Part shown: positions 16,213-25,238 of the stretch, one piece after another | How the letters are laid out: each line of letters begins with the position of its first letter | Position numbering within the stretch: position 1 is the stretch's first letter | Source of the DNA: Mesorhizobium escarrei | Lineage (GTDB): Bacteria > Pseudomonadota > Alphaproteobacteria > Rhizobiales > Rhizobiaceae | Assembly (NCBI RefSeq): GCF_935825525.1 | Contig: NZ_CAKXZT010000133.1 | Location: 1-56,448 of the forward strand | Direction: 5' to 3' | DNA length: 56,448 nucleotides | Translations under genes and position numbers: made by a program | The notes under the pieces: model-generated | What the model was told of the DNA's origin: nothing | The model's input: the letters and a program-made list of their open reading frames with translations, nothing else | Databases searched by the model: none

Positions 16213-17325
16213 ATGGATACCATGCTTTCCGTGGAAGCCCGGGAGACCGCGCTTGCCGTGACGTTCTCGTCAGGCGAAACAGTCTGCTATCCCTGGCTTT
16301 GGTTAAAGGATAATGCACCATCGGCGTTTCACCCACAAACCGAAGAGCGAATATTCGACCTGACCAGCGTAGACGCCTCGCTCAGACCCCTCAACGTCCA
16401 GGACAGACGCGGCGCTGTGAGCATTGTCTGGCCGAACGACCAGGCTGAGGAGGAAATCCCGGGCCATTTCTTTGAATCCTACCGCCCAGGCAGAAAGCGG
16501 GACGATCCGGCTGAGATCGCTCCGAAACTCTGGGACGGCTCGATCGATCTTGAAACCATACCGCGTTACTCTACCGGGGGCCTCTTTCAAAGCGATGCCG
16601 ATCTGCTTGCCTGGCTGAGGGCGACGGCTGCATACGGGCTCTCCATCGTCGAGGGGCTTGGCGATGATCCCGACGCCGGGCGGCGTGCGGCCGAGCGGGT
16701 AGGTTTCCTGCGCCAGACAAATTTCGGCACTATGTTCGAAGTCGTGTCGATGCCGAACCCGAACAACTTGGCCTACACCCCTGTCGCCCTGCCGTTACAC
16801 ACCGATCTCGCGAACCAGGAAATGCCGCCCGGCTATCAGTTCCTGCATTGTATCGCGAATGAAGCTGAAGGCGGTGGATCGGTCTTTGCCGACGGGTTTG
16901 CAGTCGTGGCCGCATTACAGGCGGAAGATCCGGAAGCCTACCGTCTCTTGTGCGAGGTCGATATCCCCTATCGTTTTCACGACGAAAACTACGATCTGCG
17001 CGGTCGGTTTCCTGTGATCGTAACTCGACGCAATGGAGACGTGACAGAGTTGCGGTTCAACGCCCATCTTGTCGATGTCATCGACCTTCCCTCCGAGATA
17101 TGCACCCCCTTCTATGCGGCTTATCGCAAGCTGATGATGATAACCCGCAGCTCGCGTTTTCAAATAGCCTACCGCCTCAAGGCCGGCGAAATGGCGGTCT
17201 TCGACAATCGCCGGGTGCTTCACGGCCGTCAATCGTTCAACCCAAACACGGGGCTGAGACATCTGCGGGGATGCTATGTCGATCGGGGTGAGTTTCAGAG
17301 CCGCATTCGCGTCCTCTCCCGATAG
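16213..17325 (+). CDS. TauD-family 2-oxoglutarate dioxygenase, gamma-butyrobetaine hydroxylase-like
   Basis: A 370-residue Fe(II)/2-oxoglutarate oxygenase. Residues 5-95 form the small N-terminal DUF971-like domain (FSSGETVCYPWLWLKDNAPSAFH), typical of gamma-butyrobetaine and trimethyllysine hydroxylases; residues about 120-355 form the TauD jelly roll. The iron triad is HTD in PLHTDLANQ and the distal histidine in RVLHGRQSF; the 2-oxoglutarate arginine is in LRGCYVDRGEF. It likely hydroxylates a betaine or similar quaternary amine, perhaps in carnitine-type metabolism, but no carnitine gene adjoins it. Codon use looks somewhat less GC-rich than in neighbours. Confidence 0.87.
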   Translation: MDTMLSVEARETALAVTFSSGETVCYPWLWLKDNAPSAFHPQTEERIFDLTSVDASLRPLNVQDRRGAVSIVWPNDQAEEEIPGHFFESYRPGRKRDDPAEIAPKLWDGSIDLETIPRYSTGGLFQSDADLLAWLRATAAYGLSIVEGLGDDPDAGRRAAERVGFLRQTNFGTMFEVVSMPNPNNLAYTPVALPLHTDLANQEMPPGYQFLHCIANEAEGGGSVFADGFAVVAALQAEDPEAYRLLCEVDIPYRFHDENYDLRGRFPVIVTRRNGDVTELRFNAHLVDVIDLPSEICTPFYAAYRKLMMITRSSRFQIAYRLKAGEMAVFDNRRVLHGRQSFNPNTGLRHLRGCYVDRGEFQSRIRVLSR

Positions 17326-17600
17326 CGGCACGACGATGATCGCTGACGTGCGTTCAGTAGCTGTCGGTGCAAGGTGTTGAAGTCCGGCGGACGTTCCGAC
17401 GGTGGTTGTTTGCCCGAAAGCCGGCGGCAATCAGGGCAGTTACAAGGTCTGCATCATTCAAACAGACGAGGACAGTGGCCAAGCCTGTCCCTAGCGTGGC
17501 TCGGCTCATGCGCGACCGCGATCACGGGATGGGGATGAACCCGTATCCGGGAGGCGAGGATCGCGGCCCCATGATGGCGTTACAAGGGGGATGTTCAGTC

Positions 17601-19019
17601 ATGAAAATCAAAAGTCTGATCAAGCGTGCCGAGACGGTGGACAGGGCATTCAAGCAGCTCGAAGCCGATTTGGCGGATGCCTTCGATGAGTGTCTCAACC
17701 TGGACGACGAGCAGTGGCCGAACGTCCCAGATGAGAATCTCGCGGCATGGAATGACAACTCTCAGCCTGAGGACGATGCGGACACTCCCGAGATCGCATT
17801 GCGGCTGACTTCCCATACACAAACCCGCCTGGCTGCGTTAAGTGCCGTTGATGGACTCTTTGACGATGCGCGCGAGTATCTGGACGAGATCAACACGAAA
17901 CTGTCGGAGGTCGCGACCTCGCATCATCTGTCAAGCGAATTCCTGAAGCTGCTTCACGCGGACATTCTTCGCGCCAACGAACTGGAACTGGCAAATGTCA
18001 GCCTGACCACGCAGCAAAGAGTGCTGGCGGAGCAACTCCACGATGCGACTAAAAAGCAGAGCGAGCGTGAAAGCGCTGTCGCGGCCCTGCAGCAGCGCGA
18101 GACAAGCCTGGTCGAGGACAAGGAGGCCCTTCGCGGTGAGTTGGCTGCAGCAAGGCTGGAACTCGTCGTGGCAGGCAATGCGAACGCAAAACTCGAAGCG
18201 GAGTTCGGCGACCTCGTCAGAACGCTTTCGGCCAGAACGGCCGAGGCCAACAGATGCGCGCGCGAGAACGAGCTATTGCGGGAAAAACATGTCTGCCTGT
18301 CGATCGACTTCGACAAGGCGCTGAAACGAGAAGCCGAGGCGCGGCACAGGCTGGATGAAATCTCGACGATTCATGCCAATGACGCGGCGCGACTTTCAGA
18401 ATTGCTGGCTGCGCTTGGCAAGAGCGAGAAGGAGGAGCTGCGGCTGCAGAAATCGCTCGATATCGCGCAAGCGAAGCTGTCGGAAATGACGGAAGCGGCC
18501 CGTATCGTGGAAGGTGACAGGGAGGCCGAGCGTGCACGTAGTTTCACCGAGATCGGCGGCCTGCGTTCTGAAATTTGGAACCTCCAATCGCGGTTGGAGG
18601 CTGCCTCGAACGAGAACAGTCAAGCCGCCAGCCAGATCGCCAATCTCAAGGCTCAGTGGAGCGACGCTGTCGCCGAAAAGCAAATTGCGGAGGAAAGGTT
18701 GTCCGTTCTCAGAAAGGAGAACGAGAACGACAAGATGCACCTTTCGACGGTGAGCGCGAATTTTTCGCAGCTTTCCCTGCAGCAGGCATCCGAACAGATA
18801 CAGCACGATGTCCAGAGGCAGGAATGCGAGGATCTGCGAGCCGAAGTCGCGTTGCTCGATGCCCGGGTCAAGGAATTGTTACCCTATGAGCGTCTCCACA
18901 AGGTGACAAACGCCAGACCAAACGAGAACAGCGTGGTCGAGATCACCGGTGTCGTGGCGGAGAAGGCCCGCGCCACAAGCAGGCGGCGCGTCCGCACGAG
19001 CCTGCGCGCTGCATCCTGA
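17601..19019 (+). CDS. Orphan coiled-coil protein, function unknown
   Basis: A 472-residue, highly charged protein. Residues 1-40 are basic then acidic (MKIKSLIKRAETVDRAFKQL), residues 45-70 are acidic and tryptophan-bearing, and residues about 75-440 are almost continuous heptad-like helix rich in Leu, Glu, Ala and Arg (LHDATKKQSERESAVAAL, LREKHVCLSIDFDKALK and so on). The C-terminus is strongly basic (TSRRRVRTSLRAAS). No membrane segment or ATPase motif is visible, so it is not an SMC protein despite resemblance. The ATG at 17601 is chosen because MKIKSLIKRAETVDRAF is a good N-terminus. It may be a cytoskeletal, scaffold or polysaccharide-locus protein; I do not know. Confidence 0.75.
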   Translation: MKIKSLIKRAETVDRAFKQLEADLADAFDECLNLDDEQWPNVPDENLAAWNDNSQPEDDADTPEIALRLTSHTQTRLAALSAVDGLFDDAREYLDEINTKLSEVATSHHLSSEFLKLLHADILRANELELANVSLTTQQRVLAEQLHDATKKQSERESAVAALQQRETSLVEDKEALRGELAAARLELVVAGNANAKLEAEFGDLVRTLSARTAEANRCARENELLREKHVCLSIDFDKALKREAEARHRLDEISTIHANDAARLSELLAALGKSEKEELRLQKSLDIAQAKLSEMTEAARIVEGDREAERARSFTEIGGLRSEIWNLQSRLEAASNENSQAASQIANLKAQWSDAVAEKQIAEERLSVLRKENENDKMHLSTVSANFSQLSLQQASEQIQHDVQRQECEDLRAEVALLDARVKELLPYERLHKVTNARPNENSVVEITGVVAEKARATSRRRVRTSLRAAS

Positions 19020-19224
19020 GCCGCGGGGCGTCGACACGTCGCAATCTCGTCTGCTTTGCGAGAACAGACTGAACGTCCGTTGTCGACGCAACGCAGGTTC
19101 GCCGAATTAGCTTGCGCGTGCCTCCTTCTGGGCTTCGTCCGATCCAATGTGCGGTGTTGACCGTCAGGTTAGCGCATGGATCGAAGCGTCATTTGCTCGC
19201 CAACTGGGCACACCCACGGCCTGA

Positions 19225-20091
19225 TCAGGCCTCGAGGAATTCCAGGGCCTTTTCCACGAAGGCGGCGTGATACTGGAAAATGGCCGTATGCCCGCCGTCC
19301 TCGTACAGGACCAGCTCGGCATTGGGAAAGCGCCGTGCCAGGTCGACGGAATTGCTGGTGGGTACCATTCTGTCGTGGTCGCCATTCACCACGAGGACCG
19401 GGTGCCGGATACGCGACAGGTCGGCAGGGCGCTCCTGGCCAAAGGCACGGACTGCCTTGAGCTGCTGTCTGAAAGCGCCGAGCGCGATGGGCTTGTCGCG
19501 GTCATTGATCCGTTCCTTCAAGCGCTGCAGAAATTCGCGCGCCGCCTTCTTGCCGTTGGGGGTTTGGGTGAAGAACAGGTAGTTCTTTGGGTCCTTGATG
19601 GTCAGCGCGGCGCGGACCATGTCAAAGATGGTGACGAACGTCACCCTGTCGATGCCGATACCCCCGGCTGGGCCGGTTCCCGCGAGGATGATCTTGCGGA
19701 CCAGATCAGGCTCCAGCTGAACAATCGCCTGGGCGATGAAGCCGCCAAGAGACAGGCCGAGCAGATCGACCTGCTCGAAACCGAGGGCCCGGATGAAGGC
19801 GATCGCGTCGCGGGCCATTGCCTCCACCGTGTTGGGAGTGGATCCGCCTGATGCACCAACACCACGGTTATCGAAGGTGATAACCCGCCGTTTTGCGGCA
19901 ATGCCATCGACGACCCGGGGATCCCAATTGTCGAGAACCGCACTCAGATGCGTAAGAAAGATCACCGGTACCCCTGACGTGGGGCCGAGCTCGCGGTAAG
20001 CGAATTTCGTACCGCCGACGTCGACCGTCTTCGTCGGCACGTCCCTGTGTTTGATGATCGCGGCAGGTCGCGACAGATGATGCACGTTCAT
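19225..20091 (-). CDS. Alpha/beta-fold hydrolase
   Basis: A 288-residue hydrolase. It has the oxyanion segment FLTHLSAVLDNWDP (a variant of the usual HG), the FDNRGVGAS motif, nucleophile S114 in LLGLSLGGFIAQ, an aspartate in VVNGDHDRMVP and the catalytic histidine in DGGHTAIFQ. All three catalytic residues are present. The substrate is unknown; DNRGVG proteins include lactonases, esterases and perhydrolases. It overlaps the upstream TetR gene by 4 bp (ATGA), so the two are translationally coupled and the TetR protein probably controls both. Confidence 0.9.
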   Translation of the reverse strand: MNVHHLSRPAAIIKHRDVPTKTVDVGGTKFAYRELGPTSGVPVIFLTHLSAVLDNWDPRVVDGIAAKRRVITFDNRGVGASGGSTPNTVEAMARDAIAFIRALGFEQVDLLGLSLGGFIAQAIVQLEPDLVRKIILAGTGPAGGIGIDRVTFVTIFDMVRAALTIKDPKNYLFFTQTPNGKKAAREFLQRLKERINDRDKPIALGAFRQQLKAVRAFGQERPADLSRIRHPVLVVNGDHDRMVPTSNSVDLARRFPNAELVLYEDGGHTAIFQYHAAFVEKALEFLEA

Positions 20092-20702
20092 GATGGTTTC
20101 CTTTCTTCTGGCTTGTCGTTCTCGCGGGGCTGGAGCAGCGCCTTCGCCGCTGCCGCGCCAGCCTCAAGAATGCGATCGGACAGCTCGGTTCCGTTCACCG
20201 CGCGCGAAAGCTCAAGCGTGCCGATCAGGGTCGCGAAGACGCCAAACGCGACAGAATCGGGGTCGCGGGCGTCGGGCGTCAGCTCGGCCGCCAGCTCGGC
20301 CGCCACTGGGCGTACGAGCTTGAGCAGGTGCTCGGCGTATACCTGGCGCGTCTCGACCGGCTCACGCGCAATTTCGGGCAACAGCGCGGCTGAAGCGCAA
20401 CCTTTGCCTGGATTGTCTCGGTGTTCCGCCGACAGATACGCATTGATGGCCATTGACAGGCCACCGGCAGCCAGCGCCTCCTGAATCTGGATCGCTTGAG
20501 CCTCCAGGGCAGCCGCCACACTCTCTCGCACGAGCGCCGCCTTGGACGGAAAATGGGGATAGAAAGCGCCGTTGGTCAGTCCCGCCTCGCCCATGATGCC
20601 GGCGATGCCTGATGCAGCGATGCCGTCGGAGCGAAACCGTTCGGTCGCCACATCCATGATCCGCTGCCGCGATGCGTCCTTCCTGCCCTTCTCGTAGCGC
20701 AT
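20088..20702 (-). CDS. TetR-family transcriptional regulator
   Basis: A 204-residue TetR regulator. The helix-turn-helix spans residues about 10-55 (RQRIMDVATERFRSDGIAASGIAGIMGEAGLTNGAFYPHFPSK in two parts). The C-terminal domain has the CASAALLPEI segment common in TetR proteins that control reductases or hydrolases for electrophiles. ATG at 20702 has AAGGAGA seven bases upstream and is preferred to ATG at 20726. It diverges from the oxidoreductase at 20811 and is coupled to the hydrolase at 19225, so one regulator may hold the two-sided locus silent. Confidence 0.9.
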   Translation of the reverse strand: MRYEKGRKDASRQRIMDVATERFRSDGIAASGIAGIMGEAGLTNGAFYPHFPSKAALVRESVAAALEAQAIQIQEALAAGGLSMAINAYLSAEHRDNPGKGCASAALLPEIAREPVETRQVYAEHLLKLVRPVAAELAAELTPDARDPDSVAFGVFATLIGTLELSRAVNGTELSDRILEAGAAAAKALLQPRENDKPEERKPS

Positions 20703-20732
20703 GTCATTTCTCCTTCGATCAGCCATTGAATT

Positions 20733-20762
20733 ATGATCGTAATATCAGTAAATGATCGTAAT
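20733..20762. promoter_or_regulatory. Candidate TetR operators, direct repeat ATGATCGTAAT
   Basis: Two exact copies of ATGATCGTAAT start at 20733 and 20752, nineteen bases apart, in the 108-bp gap between the tetR start and the oxidoreductase start. Each contains the half palindrome TGATCGTA or GATC. The AT-rich context and spacing of about two helical turns fit an operator overlapping both promoters. Confidence 0.5.
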
Positions 20763-20810
20763 GCAATAGGGACGCGTCACTCCGGGTCTCCTTAATTTGG
20801 GAAAGCTGCA

Positions 20811-21806
20811 ATGAAGGCCTTCATCGTCGATCGATACGCAAAGAACGCTCCCCTGCGGCTCGGAGAGGTTTCGGAGCCGGAAGTCGGGGAGAAGGACGTG
20901 CTGGTGCAGATCCATGCCGCCAGTCTCAATCAGCTGGACTCCAAGATCAGGGACGGAGAATTCAAACTCATCCTGCCCTATCGCCGGCCCTTCGTTGCGG
21001 GCCATGACGTGGCCGGAACGGTCATTCGCGTCGGCTCTAAAGTCCGACAGTTCGAACCGGGTGACGAGATCTATGCGCGACCGCGCGACGGCCGGATCGG
21101 AGCTTTCGCCGAATACATCGCCATTGATGATGCGGACGTGGCCCTGAAGCCAAAAAACCTCAGCATGGAAGAGGCTGCGTCGATTCCCCTGGTGGGTCTA
21201 ACCGCCTGGCAGGCGCTGGTCGAAAGGGCGAAGCTGAAGAAAGGACAGAAGGTCTGCATTCAGGCCGGCTCCGGCGGAGTGGGAACATTCGCCATTCAAT
21301 TGGCAAAGCACCTCGGCGCGACGGTCGCCACGACAACAAGCGCCTCGAACATGGATATGGTCAGGAAGCTGGGCGCTGATGTCGTCATCGACTACAAGAA
21401 GGACGACTTCGAGAAAGTCCTTTCGGGCTACGACGTGGTCCTGAATAGCCAGGACAACAAGACCCTCGAAAAATCGCTGCGCGTGTTGAAGCCAGGCGGC
21501 GTCGCCGTTTCGATCTCCGGTCCGCCCGATCCCGAATTTGCCAGGGAGCTGAGCTGGGTGCTGAACCTGGTCATACGCGTTTTGAGCGCCGGCGTCAGGA
21601 GGCGAGCGAAACGCGCAGGTATCCGATACTCGTTCCTGTTCATGGCGGCCAACGGCGAGCAGTTGACAAAGATCACGTCGCTGATCGAAACGGGCGTCAT
21701 TCGCCCGGTCGTAGATCGCGTCTTTCCGTTTGAGCTGACCAATGAGGCCTTGGCCTACATCGAGCAGGGCCGGGCCAAGGGCAAGGTTGTCATCAAGGTC
21801 AAATAG
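20811..21806 (+). CDS. MDR-superfamily NADP-dependent oxidoreductase (quinone reductase-like)
   Basis: A 331-residue medium-chain dehydrogenase/reductase without the structural-zinc cysteines, so of the zinc-independent quinone or enoyl reductase kind. Residues 1-120 form the GroES-like part (PFVAGHDVAGTVIRVGSKV), and residues about 130-260 are the cofactor domain with CIQAGSGGVGTFAIQLAKHLGA and VIDYKKDDF. It would reduce quinones or reactive carbonyls with NADPH. The ATG is near GGGAAAG. It is divergent from the TetR gene, with shared operator-like repeats between. Confidence 0.9.
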   Translation: MKAFIVDRYAKNAPLRLGEVSEPEVGEKDVLVQIHAASLNQLDSKIRDGEFKLILPYRRPFVAGHDVAGTVIRVGSKVRQFEPGDEIYARPRDGRIGAFAEYIAIDDADVALKPKNLSMEEAASIPLVGLTAWQALVERAKLKKGQKVCIQAGSGGVGTFAIQLAKHLGATVATTTSASNMDMVRKLGADVVIDYKKDDFEKVLSGYDVVLNSQDNKTLEKSLRVLKPGGVAVSISGPPDPEFARELSWVLNLVIRVLSAGVRRRAKRAGIRYSFLFMAANGEQLTKITSLIETGVIRPVVDRVFPFELTNEALAYIEQGRAKGKVVIKVK

Positions 21807-21884
21807 CTCCGCAATGCTTCAGACGACGACGCCCGCCTCTGGGTGCAACTTCAGGTTGATGGGCATGATTTTGCGCGACATGCA

Positions 21885-23528
21885 TCAATGCTCGATTGGT
21901 CCTTTCGGCATGACGATCGCGGTGCCGGCGGTTGTCGGACGCTCGATCATGCGGCGGACGCGCGGCGGCTCGTCGCCGCTGTGCAGCGCCCGCACGCGCT
22001 CGCCGACAACGGCGTCGGCATGGGTGGCCCGCTTGTTGTGGCGGATGTATTCGAGCCATGTCGGCGTGTGATAGTGCTCGATCCATATTGCGGGATTTTC
22101 GAGATCGCGCGCCAGCGTCCAGTTGCGGGCGCCGTCACGGCGGCGGATGCGGCCGCGTTCGGCCATGGTGGCCAGGAATTCCGGCACGTCCTCCTCGCGG
22201 ATGATGTACTCGATCATGATGGCGATGGGCCCGCTGCGCAGTTTCAGGTCGAGTGCAAGATGCGGCTCCTTGAAACGGTTCAGCGGATCGAGGTTGAGCA
22301 CCGCCTGCTGCGGCAAGGGCAGCAACAGGCCGATCGCGCCGCCCGCCAGCATCGTGACGGCGGCCGCGGTCAGCGCGAACTCGGCGCCTTGCACATCGGC
22401 GACGACACCCCAGATCCAGCTGCCGAGCGCGATGCCGCCGAAGGTCGCCGTCTGATAGACCGAGAGCACCCGGCCGACCACCCAGCGCGGCGTCGACATC
22501 TGCACCGTGATGTTGAAATGCGACAGCGCGACCACCCAGCAGGCGCCGCCGATGAACAGCCCGAGCGACGTTTGCCAGGCCTGGTCGCTGACGGCGGCAT
22601 TGAAGGCGCAGAGCGCAAAGCCGGCGAATGCCATGCGCACCATCGTCTCGCTCGACAGGATCTGCCTCAGCCGGACGCTGATCAGCGCGCCGCCGACGGC
22701 GCCGATGCCGAAAGCACCGAGCATGATGCCGTAGGTCAAGGCATCGCCCTTGACGACGTCGCGCGCCACCAGCGGCAGCAGCGCCAGAACCGCGCCGGCG
22801 CTGAAGCCGAAAGCCGCACCCCTGACCAGCACCTTGCCGATATTGGGCGACATGGCGACGTAACGCAGGCCAGCACCCATCGCCGCGCCCAGCGTCTCGC
22901 GCGGCAGTGTCGAGGTCGGCAATTCCGGTTTCCAGCGGGCCAGCACAATGATCAGCCCGACATAGCTCAATGCGTTGGCGGCAAAGGCCGCTGCAGCACC
23001 TGCGGCGGCAACGATGATGCCGCCGATCGCCGGGCCGACGCTGCGCGTCAGGTTGAAGCCCAACGAGTTGAGCGCGACGGCGGCAGGCAGCTTGGCGCGC
23101 GGCACCATGTCGCCGACAGACGCCTGCCATGACGGGTTGTAAAGCGCCGTGCCGCTGTTGATCAGGAAGGCGAAGGCGAGTAGCGTCCATGGCGTTATCA
23201 AGCCAAGATAGGTGAACACGGTCAGCAGAACCGAGACGACCAGCATGAAGATCTGGGCAATCAGCATGACCTTGCGCCGGTTGAAGCTGTCGGCGATGGC
23301 CCCGGCAACGAGCGCAAACAGCATGATCGGCAAGGTGGTCGAAGCCTGGACCAGCGCAACCTGATAGGGCGAGGTGGCGATCGTGGTCATCATCCAGGCG
23401 GCGCCGACGCCCTGGATCAAGCCACCGAAATTCGAAACCAGACTGGCGGACCATACGGCGCGGAAAATGCCGTGCCGGAACGGCGCCAGCGCCGAGACGC
23501 TTTCGCTGTCCGGCTCGTCGTCGATCAT
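21885..23528 (-). CDS. MFS transporter of the MFS_3 (DUF894/EntS-like) type with C-terminal domain
   Basis: A 547-residue major facilitator. About twelve membrane helices span residues 20-415, starting FRAVWSASLVSNFGGLIQGVGAAWMM and including DSFNRRKVMLIAQ (the loop 2-3 motif with basic residues). Residues about 425-547 are a soluble extension with IEYIIREEDVPEFLATMAERGRIRRRDGA, found in MFS_3 proteins and resembling an Ig or monooxygenase-like ABM fold. These are inner-membrane exporters of siderophores or drugs, substrate unknown. AGGGAAG precedes the ATG. Confidence 0.9.
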   Translation of the reverse strand: MIDDEPDSESVSALAPFRHGIFRAVWSASLVSNFGGLIQGVGAAWMMTTIATSPYQVALVQASTTLPIMLFALVAGAIADSFNRRKVMLIAQIFMLVVSVLLTVFTYLGLITPWTLLAFAFLINSGTALYNPSWQASVGDMVPRAKLPAAVALNSLGFNLTRSVGPAIGGIIVAAAGAAAAFAANALSYVGLIIVLARWKPELPTSTLPRETLGAAMGAGLRYVAMSPNIGKVLVRGAAFGFSAGAVLALLPLVARDVVKGDALTYGIMLGAFGIGAVGGALISVRLRQILSSETMVRMAFAGFALCAFNAAVSDQAWQTSLGLFIGGACWVVALSHFNITVQMSTPRWVVGRVLSVYQTATFGGIALGSWIWGVVADVQGAEFALTAAAVTMLAGGAIGLLLPLPQQAVLNLDPLNRFKEPHLALDLKLRSGPIAIMIEYIIREEDVPEFLATMAERGRIRRRDGARNWTLARDLENPAIWIEHYHTPTWLEYIRHNKRATHADAVVGERVRALHSGDEPPRVRRMIERPTTAGTAIVMPKGPIEH

Positions 23529-23756
23529 GGATGCTTCCCTGACTTCAAATGCTGCGTTCTTCCAGAATCGGTGCCCCCATGCCGTCCCTTAGAAGTAGAG
23601 CATGAGTTTGCAAAGGGCGAACGCCTTTTCAAGGAAGATCATGGTCCAACAAAGAGATAGCGGTGGCCGGGACAGGTCAGCGGCCATTCTTGCAGGCCGC
23701 GTGAAGCGCGTTTCGGCCGCCTGCTCCAAGAACTCGGCGCGTTGGGCAAAAAATAC

Positions 23757-23815
23757 TTAGCGACTTGACGAAGTTTTCGCTTGCACCACCGGCAAATTGG
23801 GCGATAGTTAGCGAC
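23757..23815. promoter_or_regulatory. Direct repeat TTAGCGAC flanking the ArsR promoter region
   Basis: TTAGCGAC occurs at 23757-23764 and again at 23808-23815, the second copy ending right before the ArsR ATG. ArsR-family repressors usually bind their own promoter, so these could be operator sites. The remainder of the 287-bp gap 23529-23815 shows no gene. Confidence 0.35.
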
Positions 23816-24157
23816 ATGGCTAAGCATGATCCTGATCTCTCGCTGCTCTTCCATGCGCTCGCCGATCCGACCCGCCGGTCGATCCTGAGCCGGCTCGCCG
23901 AAATACCTGCGCGGGTAACGGATCTGGCTGGGCCGACGGGACTACGGCTGCCCACGGTGATGCGGCACCTTTCCGTGCTGGAGGAGGCAGGGTTGATCAC
24001 CACCTCCAAGGACGGGCGGATACGCACCTGCGCCATCGTGCCCGAGGCTCTGGATCCAGCGCGAACATGGCTCGATGAACAGCGGGCCATCTGGGAAGCT
24101 CGGCTCGACCGGTTGGACGCATTTGTGATGAATGTGATGAAGGAAGGCAAAGAATGA
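23816..24157 (+). CDS. ArsR-type winged-helix regulator
   Basis: A 113-residue regulator of the ArsR/SmtB fold: LLFHALADPTRRSILSRLAE (helix 1-2), then DLAGPTGLRLPTVMRHLSVLEEAGLITTSKDGR as the recognition helix and wing. No metal-binding ELCVC-type cysteines are visible, so it is of the stress-type group that pairs with SRPBCC proteins. It overlaps the next gene by ATGA, a pairing seen in very many genomes where the small HTH protein controls its AHSA1-domain partner. Confidence 0.9.
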   Translation: MAKHDPDLSLLFHALADPTRRSILSRLAEIPARVTDLAGPTGLRLPTVMRHLSVLEEAGLITTSKDGRIRTCAIVPEALDPARTWLDEQRAIWEARLDRLDAFVMNVMKEGKE

Positions 24158-25080
24158 CACAGAACCTCGCTGCAAACAGTGCGACCGGTGCGATGCCTGA
24201 CGATAGCAAAGGCCGTTTTGCGAAGCTCACCTTCGAACGGGACGTGGCCGCGCCGTTGTCGGCGCTGTGGCAGGCATGGACGGCCCCGGCCGCGGGGGCA
24301 GTCTGGGCTGCGCCCATGTCCTCGGTCACCGTGGAGTTTTTGGAGGCCGACACCAGGGTGGGTGGTCGCGAGATCTCGCTCTGCAAGGCAGAGGGCCAGC
24401 CGGCCATCCGCTGCGAGAATGGCTGGCTTGTGTTGCAGCCAGCGGTGTGCAGTGTGAACTACGAGGTGATCTCGTGCGAAGGCGTGACGCAATCAGCGGC
24501 GCTGGTGACGGCTGAGTTCTCGGGCACGGACAAGCGCAGCCGGCTGGTCGTGACGGTACAGCTTTCCTCGCTGGCGCAGGACATGGAAGCAGGCTACCGG
24601 GCGGGCTTCGGTGCCGGCCTGGACAACCTCGCGGGCGCGGCCGAACGAACAATGGTGCTGCAGCGGGTGATCCGGGCGCCGCGGTCCATCGTCTGGGGCG
24701 CGTGGATGAACCCTGTAACGCTGCCGCAATGGTGGGGACCGGAAGGCTTCTCCTGTCGAACGAAGAGGATCGACTTGCGAGCGGGCGGCGAGTGGGTATT
24801 CGACATGATTGCGCCTGACGGCACGGTTTTCCCGAACCACCATCTCTATAACGAGGTCCGGCCCGAGGAGAGGATCGGCTATACGCTGCATTGGGGCGAG
24901 AACGGGCCGAAACATGCCGACGCCTGGGCCTCGTTCGAGGATCAGGACGGGGCAACGGAGGTAACGCTGGGCATGGTATTCAGCACGGCTGCCGAGTTCC
25001 AGGAGGCGAAGGGCTTCGGTGCCGTGGAACTGGGACTGCAAACTCTGGGCAAACTGGAACGCTTCGTCGCCTCCCGCTGA
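24154..25080 (+). CDS. Protein with two tandem SRPBCC/AHSA1 domains
   Basis: A 308-residue protein. The first SRPBCC domain spans residues about 22-160 (KLTFERDVAAPLSALWQAWTAP), and the second spans about 163-306 (TMVLQRVIRAPRSIVWGAWMNPVTLPQWWGPEGFSC). The second has the full family signature W-GP-GF; the first is more divergent with AAPMSS in that place. SRPBCC folds bind hydrophobic ligands in a deep cavity; the ligand is unknown. It is translationally coupled to the ArsR gene. Tandem domains in one chain are less usual than single-domain partners. Confidence 0.86.
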   Translation: MTQNLAANSATGAMPDDSKGRFAKLTFERDVAAPLSALWQAWTAPAAGAVWAAPMSSVTVEFLEADTRVGGREISLCKAEGQPAIRCENGWLVLQPAVCSVNYEVISCEGVTQSAALVTAEFSGTDKRSRLVVTVQLSSLAQDMEAGYRAGFGAGLDNLAGAAERTMVLQRVIRAPRSIVWGAWMNPVTLPQWWGPEGFSCRTKRIDLRAGGEWVFDMIAPDGTVFPNHHLYNEVRPEERIGYTLHWGENGPKHADAWASFEDQDGATEVTLGMVFSTAAEFQEAKGFGAVELGLQTLGKLERFVASR

Positions 25081-25109
25081 AATGCTGCGACTTCCCGTCG
25101 GCCCGAAAG

Positions 25110-25238
25110 TGCATGTCGCGCAAAAGCATGCCCTCGGGCCTGAACCGAGGGTGTGCAGCGGTTTTGCGATAACGACATGCATGAAACAACACCCTAAAGC
25201 GCGTCGCAGGAGGCCGGTCAACGCGACGCGCTTTAGGG
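25110..25238. repeat. Compound palindromic element ahead of a gene remnant
   Basis: The first part, 25110-25184, has arms GCATGTCGCGCAAAAGC and GCGGTTTTGCG...CGACATGC around an inner CCCTCGG/CCGAGGG hairpin. The second part, 25192-25238, has the perfect arms CCCTAAAGCGCGTCGC and GCGACGCGCTTTAGGG around a 14-base loop. Both are of the kind scattered through Mesorhizobium-like genomes. The second right arm ends exactly where a broken DHFR-like reading frame begins. Confidence 0.8.

Noticed and set aside
17601..19019. SMC or chromosome-segregation ATPase
   Set aside because: No Walker A, Walker B or hinge; only the coiled-coil character resembles it.
21843..23132. Long plus-strand open frame opposite the MFS exporter
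   Set aside because: Antisense to a convincing membrane protein, His/Arg/Gln/Ala-rich content, no domain.
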